Below are positions 26,901 to 35,519 of a DNA stretch of 64,000 bases, in pieces. This DNA comes from an uncultured Bacteroidia bacterium. Lineage in GTDB: Bacteria > Bacteroidota > Bacteroidia > Bacteroidales > UBA932. The position numbers and the translations under genes are program-made. The DNA lies in the NCBI GenBank assembly GCA_902774045.1, contig CACYGW010000004.1, forward strand, positions 1-64,000, in the 5' to 3' direction. Under the pieces are notes generated by a model, which worked only from the letters and a program-made list of their open reading frames with translations, ran no database searches and had not been told where the DNA came from. Position 1 is the stretch's first letter. Every line of letters starts with the position of its first letter.

Positions 26901-29667
26901 ACTCTCCTGGAGTACCCTGGAGGTCAAAGGAGAGGGGGTGGAAAAAACCATCAGCCTTCCCCAGCCTTACACTCAGGTAGGAAAGTACCAGAATACAGAA
27001 CTTGAAAAGAACGGAGAGCCCTGGTACAGGGACGTTGCTGTGGTGGCCGTGCGTATCCCGCAGGAAGACAAGTCTCTTGCCGACTTGGGAGCAGAACTTA
27101 GTTGCAGCGGGGGAGCGTTCTCCCTTGAGGCCCTTACAAATGGGGATTTGTCGGACGGCGGTATTCTTATCCCGGAAGAGAGCACTGGCAAGAGATGGCT
27201 GCAATATTCTTTCCCGGAGCCTGTAACCATTAAGGCACTTAGCGTCTGCGGCCTTCCTACAAGAAGTATCTGGGGTATGAGAGATGCCAATTACGACAAT
27301 GCTCTGCTGTGCAGCGACGACGGCAACTCCTGGGAAGAGATATGCCGCGTTCCTACGGGAATCCTGCTCACCCAGACTATAGATGTTCCAGACACAAAGG
27401 CCCGCTACTTCCGCTTTGCGGTTAATTATCCCCGTGCAGATAAGGAACTTAGGATAAACGAGTTCAATCTTTTTACTGTAAGCAAGATAAATCATTCAGA
27501 GGAGAAGGCCGGCTTTGCCGCCCCCTATGATTTTGCAGCCTTTATAACCCCGGAAGCCACGGCTCCCGCTACGGAAACCATCGACCTTACAACCTTTGCA
27601 AAAGACGGGAATCTTACCTGGTCTGTTCCGGAGGGTAGATGGCGGATATATCGCTTCGGGGCCACACTTACCGGGAAAAAGAATCATCCGGCCTCACCGG
27701 AGGCTACCGGACTGGAGGTGGACAAACTTGACAGGGAGGCCTGGAAAGATTACTTTCACCAATACCTTGGTATGTACAAGGAGGCGTCGGGAGGTCTTTT
27801 GGGCCAAAGGGGCATTTCTTATCTTTTGATTGATAGTTATGAGGCCGGTCAGATGACCTGGACTCCCACCCTGCGTGAGACCTTTAAAAAAGAACACTGC
27901 TACGACCTTATTCCCTGGCTCCCGGTGCTTACCGGAGAGATTGTCCAGAGCACGGCCCGCAGCGAGCAGTTCCTCTTTGACTGGAGGGCTACCATAGGTT
28001 CTATGCTGGCCGCCAACTACGATTATCTTACCGAAATTCTTAAGGAGTATAAACTCAAGGGACGTTATATAGAGGCTCAGGAAAACGGTCGCGTATTTAT
28101 CGGGGACGGAATGGACCTTAAGAAGGGCTCTACCGTGCCTATGGCCGCTATCTGGGTAAATGGAACCACGCACGAGATGAGCAGCGCAGATATTCGCGAG
28201 TCTGCCTCGGTGGCCCATATTTACGGACAGAACCTTGTGGCCGTAGAGTCGTTTACGGTTTCCGGGCGCTCAGAGAATGCCTGGAACTACTATCCCGGAA
28301 ATATCAGACACACGGCTCACGTCGCCCTTAGCAACGGTGCAAACCGCTTCATTATCCACGAGAGTTCACATCAGCCCTCGGATGCTCATAAACCGGGTCT
28401 TGATCTTCTGGGCTACGGGCAGTGGTTCAACCGTCACGATACCTGGGCTCCCTATGCCAAATATTGGATAGATTATCTTTCCAGAAGCTGTTTCCTTATG
28501 CAGCAGGGCCGTTTTGTTGCCGATGTGCTCTGGTATTACGGAGAAGATATCAATATCACCGGTATTTACGGCAGGCATCTTCCGGATGTGCCTCAGGGCT
28601 ATAACTTTGACTTTATTCAGCCCTCCGGCCTTATGGAACTTGTTTCCGTGGCTGATGGAGACCTTGTGGTTCCTTCCGGAATGCGCTACAAGGTGCTTGC
28701 CTTGGGCCGCAACTGCGAGTCTATGAGCCTTCCAGTGCTTCGAAAATTGGTAGAACTGGCCGGCGAGGGCGCAGTTATCTGCGGCACTCTGCCCAAGAGG
28801 CCTGCCGGAATAGAGGACGATACCCAGGAGTTTACCGTCCTTGTAGAAAAACTCTCGGCCTTAGTGAGCAAAAAGCAGCTTAAGGAGATTCTTTCGGAAA
28901 CTATCGGCCCGGACTATACCGGTCCTTCAGATATAAAATATCTCCACCGGGATTGCGGCGACAGGCAAATCTACTGGGTCTGCAACTTCTCCGACAAGGA
29001 GATTTCCTCCAATGTTGGCTTCCGTGATGCGGCCGGCCCTTGCACCGTGCTTGATCCGGAGACCGGAAGACCGGACGCCGGGGCTTATAAAAACGGGGTT
29101 CTTACCCTTGCGCCGGAGAAGGCCCTCTTCCTTGTGTTCGATAAGGACGGAGTAGCCCAGCCGGAGGTTCCGGGTCCCAGACGCGGCCGTGCCTTCAATA
29201 TTTCCGGGCCCTGGAAGGTGGATTTCGATGGTCTTGGCGCCCCTGAAGGCACAAGGCTCATGGATAAACTTGCTTCCCTGACTCTGAGTGAGGATAAAGA
29301 TGTGAAGTATTTCTCCGGTACTGCTACCTACACCACAGATTTTACCATTGAGAAGGAAGATAACCCCCGCGGCCTGCAGATAGATCTTGGGGAGGTTGGA
29401 CAGATGGCCGATGTTTACGTAAATGGCACCCACGTGGCCTTCCTCTGGCACGCTCCTTACATGGTGGATTGGGAGGGTTATGTGAAAATTGGCCGGAATA
29501 CTCTTACCGTTAAAGTTGTGAACACCTGGTCCAATAAACTTATCGGCGATTCAGGGCTTGCAGAGCAGGACCGCCTAACTTATACTGCCAGAGAATTTTA
29601 TAAGCCAACATCCCGTCTTACCCCTTCCGGGCTTATGGGGCCCGTGAAAATAACCGTGCTTGAATAA
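23947..29667 (+). CDS. Fused alpha-L-rhamnosidase: GH78 plus GH106, lipoprotein
   Basis: A 1906-residue protein with lipobox LTSC (Cys22). Residues ~30-860 are a complete GH78 rhamnosidase: accessory sandwich (LYLNGRKVGDDFLKPGFT, VTPGWWADK), PTDCPQRNERLGWTADTQVF near 448 with the usual catalytic-region acids, TTIWERWNSY near 745, then a closing beta domain. From about 877 a second full enzyme begins, matching GH106 (RVWWHWMDGNISKEGIKKDL, AIASAPGWSSTGGPWVKPE, a central barrel, and a C-terminal galactose-binding-like domain VYVNGTHVAFLWHAPYMVD). The two folds are unrelated, so this is a true fusion with no stop between. It likely removes rhamnose from pectin such as rhamnogalacturonan. It begins 24 nt after the tmRNA. 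Confidence 0.93.
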   Translation: MKRFSFYLQVLMISAAEILTSCGTDSSTTVGVRTGCLEAGSWDVSSWISAVDAPIMTDITNNGDVPECRSADGASWFVLENSNKAKVVSAKWMTAGLGVYTLYLNGRKVGDDFLKPGFTHPQKTKYSFTYDISKAFAKGNGEKNVLSAQVTPGWWADKIMTPGGQKGMNGTKCAFRAVLELVYADGSRELIGTDTEQWKAGVAGPVTHAAIFDGEEYDARELPGYERVADFKAPEINAEFSGEILPSQGAEISLRKDLELSPVRMYVWEEVEGRKEGEYGKVVIKREYKKGQTIDLAPGETLEVDFGQNASAVPSFVFKAAAGTKLVCLPCELLNDGNGAKSRGMDGPEGSGHRANLRTPVNAMRLYYTFAGEEDYVAYHPECTFFGYRFVTITTDGPVQIKSITSIPVTSIKKEMEIGTITTGDDLVNRLISNTVWGQRSNYLSVPTDCPQRNERLGWTADTQVFTETGTFFANTDRFFHKWTRDLRDSQSPLGGFPGVAPKAQYGSEMMRLGWADAGIIVPWTVWKQFGDKSIVDENWEAMEHFMSHVNETKYDHEALIAENGNYQWADWLSYEPLESCGGRSHYSDASGRWTLRPETIVYWKYLSASYWAIDAGMMRDMAVNTGRDASKYEAMQQEARAYLKETFLNEDGTFKTPILNTMQTPALFALKNDLVQGQAREAMLERLRQNFLDHDGCLQTGFLGTSILMGTLTENGMTDVAYDLLFQRKNPSWLYSIDNGATTIWERWNSYTLESGMGPQGMNSFNHYAYGAVCQWIWQTVAGIATSTEEPGFQTVILKPVPDRRLGFVKAEYNSASGLIKSHWRYDGDKWIWEFTIPSRALVTLPGQEEQKEYAPGNYKIVLDLPSDEKPSLLEAFANPPKEARARVWWHWMDGNISKEGIKKDLDWMAVSGIAGFQQFDAGGTMGGKTIVEHVPYMSDSWKDAFRYAIGYADSLGMEVAIASAPGWSSTGGPWVKPENAMKKLSWSTLEVKGEGVEKTISLPQPYTQVGKYQNTELEKNGEPWYRDVAVVAVRIPQEDKSLADLGAELSCSGGAFSLEALTNGDLSDGGILIPEESTGKRWLQYSFPEPVTIKALSVCGLPTRSIWGMRDANYDNALLCSDDGNSWEEICRVPTGILLTQTIDVPDTKARYFRFAVNYPRADKELRINEFNLFTVSKINHSEEKAGFAAPYDFAAFITPEATAPATETIDLTTFAKDGNLTWSVPEGRWRIYRFGATLTGKKNHPASPEATGLEVDKLDREAWKDYFHQYLGMYKEASGGLLGQRGISYLLIDSYEAGQMTWTPTLRETFKKEHCYDLIPWLPVLTGEIVQSTARSEQFLFDWRATIGSMLAANYDYLTEILKEYKLKGRYIEAQENGRVFIGDGMDLKKGSTVPMAAIWVNGTTHEMSSADIRESASVAHIYGQNLVAVESFTVSGRSENAWNYYPGNIRHTAHVALSNGANRFIIHESSHQPSDAHKPGLDLLGYGQWFNRHDTWAPYAKYWIDYLSRSCFLMQQGRFVADVLWYYGEDINITGIYGRHLPDVPQGYNFDFIQPSGLMELVSVADGDLVVPSGMRYKVLALGRNCESMSLPVLRKLVELAGEGAVICGTLPKRPAGIEDDTQEFTVLVEKLSALVSKKQLKEILSETIGPDYTGPSDIKYLHRDCGDRQIYWVCNFSDKEISSNVGFRDAAGPCTVLDPETGRPDAGAYKNGVLTLAPEKALFLVFDKDGVAQPEVPGPRRGRAFNISGPWKVDFDGLGAPEGTRLMDKLASLTLSEDKDVKYFSGTATYTTDFTIEKEDNPRGLQIDLGEVGQMADVYVNGTHVAFLWHAPYMVDWEGYVKIGRNTLTVKVVNTWSNKLIGDSGLAEQDRLTYTAREFYKPTSRLTPSGLMGPVKITVLE

Positions 29668-29688
29668 ACGGCGAAATTGCTATATTTG
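29660..29688 (+). promoter_or_regulatory. Candidate promoter of the phosphonate genes
   Basis: TTG at 29660-29662, an 18-nt gap and TATATTTG at 29681-29688 match the Bacteroidota consensus. The -33 part overlaps the end of the rhamnosidase gene. The ATG at 29708 follows 19 nt later, giving a short leader. This indicates transcription separate from the rhamnosidase gene. Confidence 0.65.
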
Positions 29689-29707
29689 CAGGGTATAGAC
29701 AGAAAAA

Positions 29708-31717
29708 ATGAAGGCTTTAATTCTTAATTCAGGGCTTGGCCATAGAATGGGTGTGCTCACTAGCGAGCACCCTAAATGCATGACAGACATCTCATCAAAG
29801 GAGACTATTCTAAGCCGTCAGCTTAAGCTTATAGCAGAGGCCGGCATAGAAGAGGTGGTAATGACCACCGGTTACTTTGACGATGTGCTGGTGAATTACT
29901 GTAACTCTCTTGAACTGCCGTTAAAGTTTACCTTTGTAAATAATCCGGTTTACGATAAGACTAACTACATTTATTCCATCTGGTGCGCCAGAGAGGCCCT
30001 CCGCGGAGAAGATATAATTCTTATGCATGGAGACCTCGTGTTCCAGAACAGCGTTTTTGACGAGGTTGTTCTAAGTACTTCCTCGTGTATGACGGTAAGC
30101 AGCACCCTGCCTCTTCCGGCCAAGGATTTTAAGGCGGTGATCTGCGACGGGCGCATAGATAAGGTTGGAATTGAATTCTTTGATAATGCCCTTGCTGCTC
30201 AGCCGCTTTACAAACTCTTGGCCAAGGACTGGGACGTGTGGCTGGATGCCATAGACCGTTATTGCCGGGAGGGGAATACGTCCTGCTATGCAGAGAACGC
30301 TTTTAACGAGGTGTCTTCCCGGTGCAAAGTTCTTCCTTTGGATATAAAGGACGCTCTGTGCGCAGAGATTGACACCCCCGAGGATCATGCTCAGGTGAAG
30401 GCCAGGCTGCGTGAGATAGAGTCCCGCACAGTCTATATGTGCTTTTCTACAGATATCCTGCACAGCGGTCACATAGCCATAATCCGAAAAGCCCAGAGGC
30501 TTGGACGCCTTATAATTGGAGTTTTGTCCGATGAGGCCGTGGCAAGTTACCGGCATTACCCCCTTATACCATTCGAGGAAAGAAAGTCCCTTATCGGGAG
30601 CCTTGCCGGGGTGTGGAAGGTGGTAGGGCAGAATACTCTAAGTTATAAGGAGAATCTTCTGGTCCTGCGTCCGGACTATGTGGTTCACGGGGACGACTGG
30701 CGGGAGGGTTTCCAGAAGTCCATACGCGAGGAGGTGGTTTCCGTGCTGGATGGTTACGGAGGCCAACTTGTAGAGTTCCCTTATTCCAGCAATCCCAAGT
30801 ACGACGAACTGGAGAAAATGTCCCGCGCCAAGCTGGCTATGCCGGACTTCCGCCGGGGTAGACTGAGGAAACTTATAGGGATGAAGGGCCTTGTCACTGC
30901 CATAGAGGCTCACAGCGGTATTACCGGCCTTATTGCAGAGAAAACCACCGTGCTCAAGGATGGCAAGACCTGGCAGTTCGACGCCATGTGGCTTTCCAGC
31001 CTGTGCGATTCTACGGCCAAGGGAAAGCCGGATATTGAGCTTGTAGATATGACAAGCCGCTTCCGCACCATTGACGATATTATGGAGGTAACCACCAAGC
31101 CCCTTATTTTTGACGGCGATACCGGCGGGCTGGCGGAACATTTTGTATATACGGTCCGGAGCCTGGAGAGAATGGGCGTGTCGATGGTTATTATAGAGGA
31201 TAAGGTGGGGTTAAAGAAGAACTCCCTCTTTGGGACCGAGGTTTGTCAGACTCAGGACAGCATAGAGAACTTCTGCGCTAAGATAGCCGCCGGCAAGAAG
31301 GCTAAGAAAACATCTGACTTTATGATATGCGCCCGTATAGAAAGCCTTATCCTGGAGCAGGGGATGGAGGATGCCCTTAAGCGCGCCGCAGCCTATACAG
31401 CCGCCGGGGCCGATGCCATTATGATTCACAGCCGCCGGAAAGACCCTTCGGAAGTGTTTGAATTTGTGCAGAAATTCCGCCAGGCAGACCCTTCCACTCC
31501 GCTTGTGGTAGTTCCAACCTCTTTTAACGCTGTTACGGAAGAAGAGTTCCGCGCAATTGGGGTAAATATCGTCATATATGCAAATCAGCTTACGCGCAGC
31601 GGCTTCCCTGCAATGCAGGAGACGGCCCGCACCATATTGAAGAATCACAGGGCGCTGGAGGCAGATGCGGCCTGTATGCCCATAAAGGAAATCATCAACC
31701 TAATACCGGAAGAATAA
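29708..31717 (+). CDS. Three-domain phosphonate enzyme: NTP transferase, cytidylyltransferase, phosphoenolpyruvate mutase
   Basis: A 669-residue fusion. Residues 1-235 are a sugar/choline-type nucleotidyltransferase (MKALILNSGLGHRMG, EHPKCM, LMHGDLVF). Residues 240-370 are a TagD-like cytidylyltransferase (STDILHSGHIAIIRKAQRLG with HSGH; VHGDDWREG). Residues 384-660 are PEP mutase, with MTSRFRTIDDIMEV, IFDGDTGG and the signature EDKVGLKKNS. PEP mutase makes phosphonopyruvate, the first C-P bond step; CTP-dependent domains activate phosphonates as CMP esters. The TagD-PepM pair is a known arrangement; the extra N-terminal transferase recalls LicC/PntC enzymes. The stop overlaps the next start (TAATG). 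Confidence 0.9.
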   Translation: MKALILNSGLGHRMGVLTSEHPKCMTDISSKETILSRQLKLIAEAGIEEVVMTTGYFDDVLVNYCNSLELPLKFTFVNNPVYDKTNYIYSIWCAREALRGEDIILMHGDLVFQNSVFDEVVLSTSSCMTVSSTLPLPAKDFKAVICDGRIDKVGIEFFDNALAAQPLYKLLAKDWDVWLDAIDRYCREGNTSCYAENAFNEVSSRCKVLPLDIKDALCAEIDTPEDHAQVKARLREIESRTVYMCFSTDILHSGHIAIIRKAQRLGRLIIGVLSDEAVASYRHYPLIPFEERKSLIGSLAGVWKVVGQNTLSYKENLLVLRPDYVVHGDDWREGFQKSIREEVVSVLDGYGGQLVEFPYSSNPKYDELEKMSRAKLAMPDFRRGRLRKLIGMKGLVTAIEAHSGITGLIAEKTTVLKDGKTWQFDAMWLSSLCDSTAKGKPDIELVDMTSRFRTIDDIMEVTTKPLIFDGDTGGLAEHFVYTVRSLERMGVSMVIIEDKVGLKKNSLFGTEVCQTQDSIENFCAKIAAGKKAKKTSDFMICARIESLILEQGMEDALKRAAAYTAAGADAIMIHSRRKDPSEVFEFVQKFRQADPSTPLVVVPTSFNAVTEEEFRAIGVNIVIYANQLTRSGFPAMQETARTILKNHRALEADAACMPIKEIINLIPEE

Positions 31718-33927
31718 TGATTTCCCCAGAGTTATTTGTAAAGACGCTATCCCAGTGCGGAATAAACTTCTATGCCGGTGTGCCGGACAGCCTTCTTAAG
31801 CAGTTGTGCTCTTATCTCGCCGCCAATCTGGACGGGGCTCATAACATCATAGCCGCAAACGAGGGCGCTGCCGTAGCCCTGGCGGCGGGTCATTATCTTG
31901 CCAGCGGAAAGCCGGGAGTCGTATATATGCAGAATTCCGGGGAGGGAAATGCCATCAATCCTCTGGCTTCCCTTACAGACCCCGATGTGTATGATATCCC
32001 CGTGCTGCTTGTAATTGGCTGGAGAGGCCGCCCCGGAGTGCACGACGAGCCCCAGCACGTTAAGCAGGGAAAGATAACTACCTCCCTTCTGGACGTTATG
32101 GGCATAGAATGGAAGGTCCTGTCCAAAGAGCCTTCCGAGGCACTTTCACAAATAGAAGATTGCGTAGAAAAGCTAACTTTATACGGCAAGACTCAGGCTC
32201 TTATAATAGAGAAGGATACTTTTGAACCATACGAAAATAAAAAGACGGAGGCTACGGAACTTTCTCTTCTGAGGGAAGATGCCATAAAAACTGTAGCAGC
32301 CGCCATAGGTAAAGATGACGTGATAGTGTCGACCACCGGGATGATAAGCCGCGAACTCTTCGAGTACCGCGAGTCTTTGTCCCAGGGGCACGCCCGCGAC
32401 TTTCTTACCGTGGGCTCTATGGGGCACGCCAGCCAGATAGCTCTTGGAATAGCTCTGGAGCAACCAGGAAGAAGGGTGTGGTGCTTTGACGGAGACGGTG
32501 CGTCCCTTATGCACCTTGGATCGCTGGCCATAGTGGCCTCCAAGGCTCCCAAAAACTACATACACGTAGTCTTTAATAACGGCGCTCACGACTCTGTGGG
32601 CGGGCAGCCAACGGTGGCTCTGGACATAAACCTCTCTTGTGCGGCGGTGAATCTGGGCTACAAGGTGGCATTTACGGTAAAGCATATAGATGCTCTTCGT
32701 GCTGTACTGGAAGAAGATATTCCGGCAAAAGAAGGCCCTGTTTTTCTGGAAGTAAAGGTACGTAAAGGAAACAGGCCGGACCTTGGCCGCCCCACTACCA
32801 CCACGATTCAGAACAAGAAGGCCTTTATGGATTTTCTGAACGTTCTGGGGCACAGAAACAAGGTGCTTAAGGGTATTGATTCCCTCAGGAATATTTTGCC
32901 TATGCGTTCAAAGGTGCTTTTTGTGCGGGACGCATCCTATCCTTTCCTTGGAATAAGGGATGAGGTTGAAAAGATTTTGGCCGATGCTTTCTGTGAGGTA
33001 ACGGTGTTCGGCGACTTTGGGGTGAACCCTCTTTATGAGTCGGTATGCGCCGGGGTGGACATAATAAAAAAGAATAAGTGCGACTACATTGTAGCGGTGG
33101 GCGGAGGCAGCGCCATTGACGTTGCCAAGTGCATAAAGCTTTATTCCGGAGCCCTTAACGCCAGACTTGTGGCAATACCCACTACTGCAGGCACCGGCAG
33201 CGAATCTACCTGTTTTGCCGTAATGTACAAGGATGGAGAAAAGCAGTCTGTGACAAGCGACGATATCATTCCGGACTTTGCCATCCTGGAGCCGTCTGTT
33301 CTGGCCACACTTCCCCTGTACCAGAAAAAATGCACCATGATGGACGCTCTCTGCCAGGGAATCGAATCCTGGTGGAGCGTAAATTCAACCGATGAGTCAA
33401 AGGAGTATTCACGCCTTGCGGTAAGAGGGATAATGGAAAACTGGAGGGCCTATATCTTTGACAACAGCGCCACTGCCGCAGAGAAGATTATGCTTTGTGC
33501 AAACTATGCCGGCAAGGCTATCTGCATAACCCAGACAACGGCCCCTCACGCTTTCAGTTACAAGATTACCTCCAGGTTCGGCCTGCCTCACGGACACGCC
33601 GTGGCCGTATCGATGCAGGAAATATGGAAATGGATGCTGGATAATACTTCTGCGTGCATAGACCCTAGGGGAGAGGAGTATCTTAAAGGGATTATGTCGG
33701 ACATAGCATCCGCAATGGGCTGCTCTGCCCTGGAGGCTCCCGGTGTGTTCTCCGAGATTATGGCCGCCCTGGAACTTGAAAGGCCCAAGGCCCAGGCCAC
33801 AGGCTTGGATAAGAAAACCATCGCCCAGGAACTTTCCCTCTCCGTGAATCCAGTCCGCCTCAAAAATAATCCTGTACCCATAGGAGAAGAAGATGCGGCC
33901 GGATTGTATTCCCGAATAATAGAATAA
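31717..33927 (+). CDS. Phosphonopyruvate decarboxylase fused to iron-type alcohol dehydrogenase (probable phosphonoacetaldehyde reductase)
   Basis: A 736-residue fusion. Residues 1-370 are a ThDP-dependent phosphonopyruvate decarboxylase (CGINFYAGVPDSLLKQLC, ANEGAAVALAAGHYLASG, QNSGEGNAINPL, ThDP-binding GDGASLMHLGSLA). Residues 394-736 are a group III alcohol dehydrogenase (VAVGGGSAIDVAKCIK, IPTTAGTGSE, MDALCQGIESWWSVNSTDES, GLPHGHAVAVSMQEIW). Beside a decarboxylase that yields phosphonoacetaldehyde, the reductase should give 2-hydroxyethylphosphonate, as FomC and PhpC do. No AEP transaminase is present, which favours the hydroxy product. The start shares one base with the preceding stop, so both genes form one transcriptional unit. 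Confidence 0.9.
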   Translation: MISPELFVKTLSQCGINFYAGVPDSLLKQLCSYLAANLDGAHNIIAANEGAAVALAAGHYLASGKPGVVYMQNSGEGNAINPLASLTDPDVYDIPVLLVIGWRGRPGVHDEPQHVKQGKITTSLLDVMGIEWKVLSKEPSEALSQIEDCVEKLTLYGKTQALIIEKDTFEPYENKKTEATELSLLREDAIKTVAAAIGKDDVIVSTTGMISRELFEYRESLSQGHARDFLTVGSMGHASQIALGIALEQPGRRVWCFDGDGASLMHLGSLAIVASKAPKNYIHVVFNNGAHDSVGGQPTVALDINLSCAAVNLGYKVAFTVKHIDALRAVLEEDIPAKEGPVFLEVKVRKGNRPDLGRPTTTTIQNKKAFMDFLNVLGHRNKVLKGIDSLRNILPMRSKVLFVRDASYPFLGIRDEVEKILADAFCEVTVFGDFGVNPLYESVCAGVDIIKKNKCDYIVAVGGGSAIDVAKCIKLYSGALNARLVAIPTTAGTGSESTCFAVMYKDGEKQSVTSDDIIPDFAILEPSVLATLPLYQKKCTMMDALCQGIESWWSVNSTDESKEYSRLAVRGIMENWRAYIFDNSATAAEKIMLCANYAGKAICITQTTAPHAFSYKITSRFGLPHGHAVAVSMQEIWKWMLDNTSACIDPRGEEYLKGIMSDIASAMGCSALEAPGVFSEIMAALELERPKAQATGLDKKTIAQELSLSVNPVRLKNNPVPIGEEDAAGLYSRIIE

Positions 33928-33936
33928 TCGCTTTCT

Positions 33937-34896
33937 TTGGCCACAAGACCTAATATCAGTGTATGGGCGCTGCTTGTGGCAGTGCTGGCATTGGCGGTGC
34001 TGGACCTCGCTTTTGGCGGAGTCCGGCTAAATCTTGGAGAATTTTTTAGCCAGGACGGTACGCTCCAGAGGCAGATTGTCTTTAACATAAGGCTTCCGCG
34101 TGTTCTTTGCGCCGTGCTTTCCGGCGCGGCTCTGTCCCTTGCGGGCTGCCAGATGCAGGCTGTTTTCCGCAACCCTCTGGCAGACCCTCACATACTTGGC
34201 CTAAGCTCCGGTTCTGCCCTTGGCGCCGCCCTTGCCATAGGGCTTGGGGCTTTGTCCGTAGCCGGGGGCGCATTCATAGGAGCCTGTCTGGCCTCGGTTT
34301 GCATAGTGGCCGTGTCTTCCCGGTTCAAGGGGGTTACGGTGCTTCTAATCTTTGGTGTGCTGCTTGGCTTTGTCTTTAGTGCGGTAACTACGCTTTGCCA
34401 GTACTTTTCTTCCGAGGAGAGCCTTAAACTCTACCATAGCTGGGTATCCGGCAGTTTTTCTGCAAGCGGATGGGACGGGGTAACCTATATTGCCCTTGCC
34501 CTCTTGCTTGGTCTTTTCCTGGCCCTTTCCAACCTTAAAGGGTTGGATATCATTTTGTTCGGGGAGGATTTTGCCCTGGCCGGGGGCGCGCCCATAGGCC
34601 TTATACGCATAAAGGCAATTCTGTCCTGCTGCATTATGACGGCTGTCGTCACCGCTTTTTGCGGGCCCATAGGTTTTGTGGGAATAATAGGCCCTCATCT
34701 TGCCAGGGCCCTTACCGGCAAGGCGGCGCACCGCTGGATTGTCTTTCCGTCCATACTCATAGGAGGAGGACTGGCTCTTATTGCCGATGCCATGTCGCAG
34801 GTTTTCAGCGTGCCGGTACCCGCGGGAGCAACTATGGCCCTTGCCGGAGTACCAGTCATTATGTATATAATTCTTGGAAAGCGCCTATGGTTCTGA
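33937..34896 (+). CDS. FecCD-family ABC transporter permease (iron-siderophore/cobalamin type)
   Basis: A 319-residue membrane protein with about nine or ten hydrophobic segments. Family marks are FNIRLPRVLCAVLSGAALSL, AGCQMQAVFRNPLADPHILG, GPIGFVGIIGPHLARAL and VPVPAGATMALAGVPVIMYI. FecCD permeases import ferric siderophores, haem or B12. The start must be TTG at 33937: the preceding gene is in the same frame and its stop lies only 10 nt upstream, with no ATG or GTG between. The ATPase gene overlaps its end. No binding protein or TonB receptor is nearby. Confidence 0.92.
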   Translation: MATRPNISVWALLVAVLALAVLDLAFGGVRLNLGEFFSQDGTLQRQIVFNIRLPRVLCAVLSGAALSLAGCQMQAVFRNPLADPHILGLSSGSALGAALAIGLGALSVAGGAFIGACLASVCIVAVSSRFKGVTVLLIFGVLLGFVFSAVTTLCQYFSSEESLKLYHSWVSGSFSASGWDGVTYIALALLLGLFLALSNLKGLDIILFGEDFALAGGAPIGLIRIKAILSCCIMTAVVTAFCGPIGFVGIIGPHLARALTGKAAHRWIVFPSILIGGGLALIADAMSQVFSVPVPAGATMALAGVPVIMYIILGKRLWF

Positions 34897-35474
34897 CGGT
34901 TAAAGATTTACTTATTGGCTACAATTCTTCTTCTCCCGTAGCCGGCCCTTTGAGCCTGGAATTGGACAAGGGAGAACTTGTGTTGCTCCAGGGCCCCAAC
35001 GGAAGCGGTAAGACCACTTTCCTTAAAACTGTAGCCGGTCTTGTGAGGCCGCTCGGGGGCAGTATCCTCTCAGAAAAGGCAATGCTTCTTCCAACCCGTA
35101 TCCCAAAAGTAAGAGGTTTTAGCAGCGTAGAGTTTATCTGCGCCTTCCTGGGGTTTGCCGCCGCAGGCGGTCCCGCTAACCAGGACGCTGCCATGGAGAC
35201 GCTTAAAACACTTGGTGTAGAGGAACTTGCCGCTGCGGACATTGCATCCCTGAGCGACGGACAGTTCCAGAAAATCTGCCTTTGCGCCGCCCTTGCCAGC
35301 GGACGCACCCTGCTTCTCCTGGATGAGCCTACGGCCTTTCTGGACGCTCCTTCAAGGCTGTCGCTTATGGAAACCCTGCGTTCTATTACCAGCGAAACCG
35401 GGGTTACGGTTATATTCTCTTCCCACGACATTGCCGCCTGCCGGCCATACTGCTCCCGCACTGTCAGCTTTTAA
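34887..35474 (+). CDS. ABC transporter ATPase (short), partner of the FecCD permease
   Basis: A 195-residue ATPase. I take the ATG at 34887, which gives MVLTVKDLLIGYN and overlaps the permease by 10 bp; the longer open frame upstream is only permease DNA read in another frame. Motifs: QGPNGSGKTTFLKT (Walker A), ASLSDGQFQKICLCAALASG (signature, LSDGQ), LLLLDEPTAFLD (Walker B), FSSHDI (H-loop). It is about 50 residues shorter than usual, lacking the C-terminal extension after the H-loop and trimmed in the helical domain, but every ATPase motif is present, so it is probably active. Confidence 0.9.
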   Translation: MVLTVKDLLIGYNSSSPVAGPLSLELDKGELVLLQGPNGSGKTTFLKTVAGLVRPLGGSILSEKAMLLPTRIPKVRGFSSVEFICAFLGFAAAGGPANQDAAMETLKTLGVEELAAADIASLSDGQFQKICLCAALASGRTLLLLDEPTAFLDAPSRLSLMETLRSITSETGVTVIFSSHDIAACRPYCSRTVSF

Positions 35475-35519
35475 TATTTTTTTTGCTTTTTTATACTGAA
35501 AGTCCTAACTTAGTCAGTT

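Noticed and set aside
34659-34886. N-terminal extension of the ABC ATPase
   Set aside because: These codons lie within the permease gene in another frame; the ATPase fold begins at MVLTVKDLL (34887).
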